A DNA stretch of 7,699 bases from Desulfobacterales bacterium (lineage in GTDB: Bacteria; Desulfobacterota; Desulfobacteria; Desulfobacterales; UBA5852), in contig JAERRP010000003.1 of assembly GCA_016735415.1 (NCBI GenBank), positions 1 through 7,699 of the forward strand, given 5' to 3'. Under the pieces are notes generated by a model. It was not told the DNA's origin and did not search any database. It was given only the letters and a program-made list of their open reading frames with translations. Every line of letters starts with the position of its first letter. Within the stretch, counting starts at the first letter, position 1. Made by a program: the position numbers and the translations under genes. This document shows positions 5,434 through 7,699 of this stretch, one piece after another.

Positions 5434-7569
5434 TTGAAGGGAAAAAGCGTTCTAATAGCTCTATTGCTTGGACTCATGCTTACGTTTGCCGGCATGACGG
5501 GCATTGCGGGTGCGGAAGAAAGTGACGATATTGTGTTCATCTCTGCTGAGCCAACAATTCCGGTTGCGCGGGGCCAGGTCAGCTCATTCGCCAGGGGCGC
5601 TGCCAAGTTTATTCGCAAGGGCCATTTCGACGCGTTCAATGCGCTACACAACAACAGATGGAAGGCAAATCTCAACAAAAAGGACGGCCGGGTCGCAATA
5701 CTGTATGGAAGCTTATCGCAAAAATACGCTGGAAAACCGGAGCATATTGCCTATGGCTTTCTGAAGAGCGCGCATGCGGTATTCGGCCTGAAGGACAATC
5801 TTGAGGATCTCAAGATGTTGAGGGTCGGTAAAACCCTGAACCGTTATCACGTCAAACTCCAGCAAACTGTTGACGGTGTCCCTGTCAGAGGCGCCTTTGT
5901 TTTGGTTCACGCCAACAAAGACGGGCAGGTGTCCATGGTCCAAAACGACTATAAAGAAGAACTTCAGGTGGATAACCAGAGGGTTGTCTCCCGGGAAGAG
6001 GCCGTGAGAATCGCTCTGGACGATCTCGCGTCGAACCTCGAGCGCGAGGGTCTTATTTCGGACGCCAAGACGAAAGAGATGGTCGTTCCTTACGAAAATA
6101 GTCATATTTTTATTTGGAAGGTTACCGCTCCCACCGAGGACCCGTTTGGCCTTTGGGTCTACCACATCGATGCTGAGAGTTCCGCCATACTCTACATGGC
6201 GAATGAGATCGTTTCCCTTAAGAAGGGAGCGGGCAAAGTCTACAAGTCCAATGTGGCCTGGCACAAGGGCAAGATAAAAGGTTCTTCCTTAAAGAACATG
6301 TTCACCACCGCCGAAGGCTATTCGGAAGGCTGGTTGTGGGGTCTCCATGGGGACATATATGACAACAATGATAACAACCCATTTGAACCTGATTTAAGAT
6401 TTAAGTACGATCCCGATGTGGCTGCCGAAAAACCCTGGTTTGATGCCACGACCGCGTACTACCAGATGAACATTTTGTGGGCCTGGTGGGATAAGAAAAT
6501 CTTCAAAAAATTCGGGCCCGCTTCCCCGGACTATTTTTACACTTTATCGATCCCGGTTGTCGTCAATGTGGATAGCCTTTGCAATGCTTTCTATAGTCCC
6601 GACTTGGTAGACGAAACCCCTGGGTTCGTATTCGGCAATGAAAGCTCCTGCTCGCCCCTGGCCGAAGATCTCGTTCTCGACAAAAGTGTTTTCAGTCACG
6701 AATATGCTCATGCCATGATGGACTGGAGTGGTTTTGATACGCAATTCGGCGGTGATTTACACCAGTACGGAAGATCCATGGGGGAAGGCAATGCCGACTG
6801 GTTCGCTTTTCTATTTACGAAGAATCCTCTGGTGGGGGATGTGGCCTGGGACTGGAGTTCAGATGGATATCTGAGAAATCTAGACAATACCAGGGTGTAT
6901 CCGGACGATGTGGACCATCCGGCTTTGGGAACACCCGAAGAACACTATACCGGCCAAATTTGGGGTGGATATCTGTATGATTTGAGCCGGGTGCTGAAAT
7001 CAAAAGCCCTGAAATTTGTCTATCAGGGGTTTTTTTACTTCACAGCGGAAGGTGGTCACAGGCCATCCCACCCCGACTTTTATGACGCGATCTACGCACA
7101 GATTTTGGCCGAACAAGATCTCAATGATGGGAAATACAAGAATGCCGCCAAGGCCTGGGGATGCATGGTCAGTCGGGGACTTAACGCGGCGAGGTCCCCT
7201 TACCATCATAGCAGCGATTATTTTGGGACCGGATCGGGGGGCTGGGATGAGGTTGCTTACTTTGCCTGGAGCTTCCCCCAGGTGGAAAAAATAAAAACCA
7301 AGGGGCGAATTTTCAAGTCATCGGACTCCCATGAATACCCGATAAGAGTGACGGAAGCAGGAAAAAAACTGAAAGTCGTGGCCCAGGCCAAAAAGTGGGA
7401 TATGTACCCTAGGGTTAAAATCTATTCGACCGACGCCGAGTATGAGGCCTCAGGCACATCGACAAGGGATAAAGCTACGCTGGAGATATATGATATCCCA
7501 CCCGGCGAGTATGAAATCGTGTTACTTGCCAGGGATGGGGATTATTCAATCGAGATTCAGGTTAAATAA
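5434..7569 (+). CDS. Secreted zinc metalloprotease, M36/M4-like (fungalysin/thermolysin type) with propeptide and C-terminal beta domain
   Basis: This is an extracellular or periplasmic zinc endopeptidase made as a pre-pro-enzyme of 711 residues. Seen, in order: a signal peptide (residues 1-27, cleavage likely after AGA); a propeptide with the FTP-type inhibitor motif around 139-161 (HVKLQQ, then VPVRGAFVLVH); a PepSY-like helix VSREEAVRIALDDL (185-198); and a catalytic domain. The zinc site is HEYAH (422-426) with third ligand E451 in MGEGNAD (449-455), a spacing like that of M36 enzymes. H504 in HYTGQIW, followed by LYDL, fits the M36-type downstream histidine. CNAFYS (from C383) and C406 before the zinc motif could form a disulfide. 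Residues ~624-711 form a beta-strand-rich tail resembling pre-peptidase C-terminal (PPC) domains and ending DYSIEIQVK. All catalytic residues are present, so it should be active after propeptide removal. It uses a TTG start. Base composition appears lower in GC than the other genes. M36 versus M4 assignment is by motif reading only. Confidence 0.9.
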   Translation: MKGKSVLIALLLGLMLTFAGMTGIAGAEESDDIVFISAEPTIPVARGQVSSFARGAAKFIRKGHFDAFNALHNNRWKANLNKKDGRVAILYGSLSQKYAGKPEHIAYGFLKSAHAVFGLKDNLEDLKMLRVGKTLNRYHVKLQQTVDGVPVRGAFVLVHANKDGQVSMVQNDYKEELQVDNQRVVSREEAVRIALDDLASNLEREGLISDAKTKEMVVPYENSHIFIWKVTAPTEDPFGLWVYHIDAESSAILYMANEIVSLKKGAGKVYKSNVAWHKGKIKGSSLKNMFTTAEGYSEGWLWGLHGDIYDNNDNNPFEPDLRFKYDPDVAAEKPWFDATTAYYQMNILWAWWDKKIFKKFGPASPDYFYTLSIPVVVNVDSLCNAFYSPDLVDETPGFVFGNESSCSPLAEDLVLDKSVFSHEYAHAMMDWSGFDTQFGGDLHQYGRSMGEGNADWFAFLFTKNPLVGDVAWDWSSDGYLRNLDNTRVYPDDVDHPALGTPEEHYTGQIWGGYLYDLSRVLKSKALKFVYQGFFYFTAEGGHRPSHPDFYDAIYAQILAEQDLNDGKYKNAAKAWGCMVSRGLNAARSPYHHSSDYFGTGSGGWDEVAYFAWSFPQVEKIKTKGRIFKSSDSHEYPIRVTEAGKKLKVVAQAKKWDMYPRVKIYSTDAEYEASGTSTRDKATLEIYDIPPGEYEIVLLARDGDYSIEIQVK

Positions 7570-7615
7570 CACTTCAGATTCTAACCCATAATTTTCTATT
7601 GGCAAAACCATTTAA
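7570..7615. other. Short A+T-rich spacer after the protease
   Basis: No hairpin with a T-run is visible immediately after the protease stop, so its terminator is not identified. The stretch runs into a 12-bp perfect palindrome, CCATTTAAATGG (7608-7619). Confidence 0.4.
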
Positions 7616-7699
7616 ATGGCCGGGGTTCTGCTTAAAATCCTGCTGGTGATGACCGGGGGCAGACTGGGGGCAGCGGGACGCTCCCTGCTCTCCCTCGGT
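7616..7699 (+). CDS. Possible start of an unidentified gene, cut by right edge
   Basis: From an ATG at 7616 the frame is open for 28 codons to the window end, beginning MAGVLLKILLVMTGGRLG, a hydrophobic stretch with basic residues that could be a signal anchor or first membrane helix. There is no recognisable Shine-Dalgarno, the ATG lies within the palindrome at 7608-7619, and the minus strand is open as well, so this may equally be non-coding. No family is recognised. Confidence 0.22.
   Translation, partial: MAGVLLKILLVMTGGRLGAAGRSLLSLG

Overview
The window looks like a piece of a Gram-negative bacterial chromosome or metagenomic contig. It carries five protein genes, each probably standing alone or in a small operon. 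The overall feel (a TAXI-type TRAP transporter, moderately high GC, a secreted gluzincin protease, a leader rich in inverted repeats) would fit a marine or sediment proteobacterium or Desulfobacterota member. That placement is an impression from protein style, not a demonstrated one. There is no rRNA, tRNA, CRISPR array, phage or recognisable IS element.

Layout. (1) 1-2810, minus strand: a two-gene tripartite carboxylate uptake operon. The TAXI-type periplasmic binding protein (2810-1827) comes first, followed by the fused 4TM/12TM TRAP permease (1638 to beyond the left edge, C-terminus missing). They are separated by 188 bp that contain a strong imperfect hairpin. (2) 2811-3304: an intergenic region whose right half (3122-3280) is bounded by an inverted repeat and holds a 17-bp perfect palindrome. 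It looks like a small palindromic, MITE-like or structured element. (3) 3305-4213, plus strand: a family 2 (GT-A) glycosyltransferase. (4) 5176-4238, minus strand: a ten-helix DMT-superfamily transporter of the EmrE-like multidrug efflux type, convergent with the glycosyltransferase with only 24 bp between them. (5) 5434-7569, plus strand: a secreted zinc metalloprotease resembling M36/M4 (fungalysin/thermolysin type). It has a propeptide and a C-terminal beta-rich domain, starts with TTG behind a strong Shine-Dalgarno, and is preceded by a good sigma-70-like promoter. (6) 7570-7699: a short non-coding stretch and possibly the first 28 codons of another gene.

Only the TRAP pair has an obvious joint function: the periplasmic protein captures an organic acid and passes it to the ion-coupled permease. 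The glycosyltransferase, the exporter and the protease do not form a recognisable pathway. I see no convincing novel multi-gene system here. The points most worth a second look are the inverted-repeat element at 3122-3280, the intergenic hairpin in the TRAP operon, and the domain make-up of the protease.
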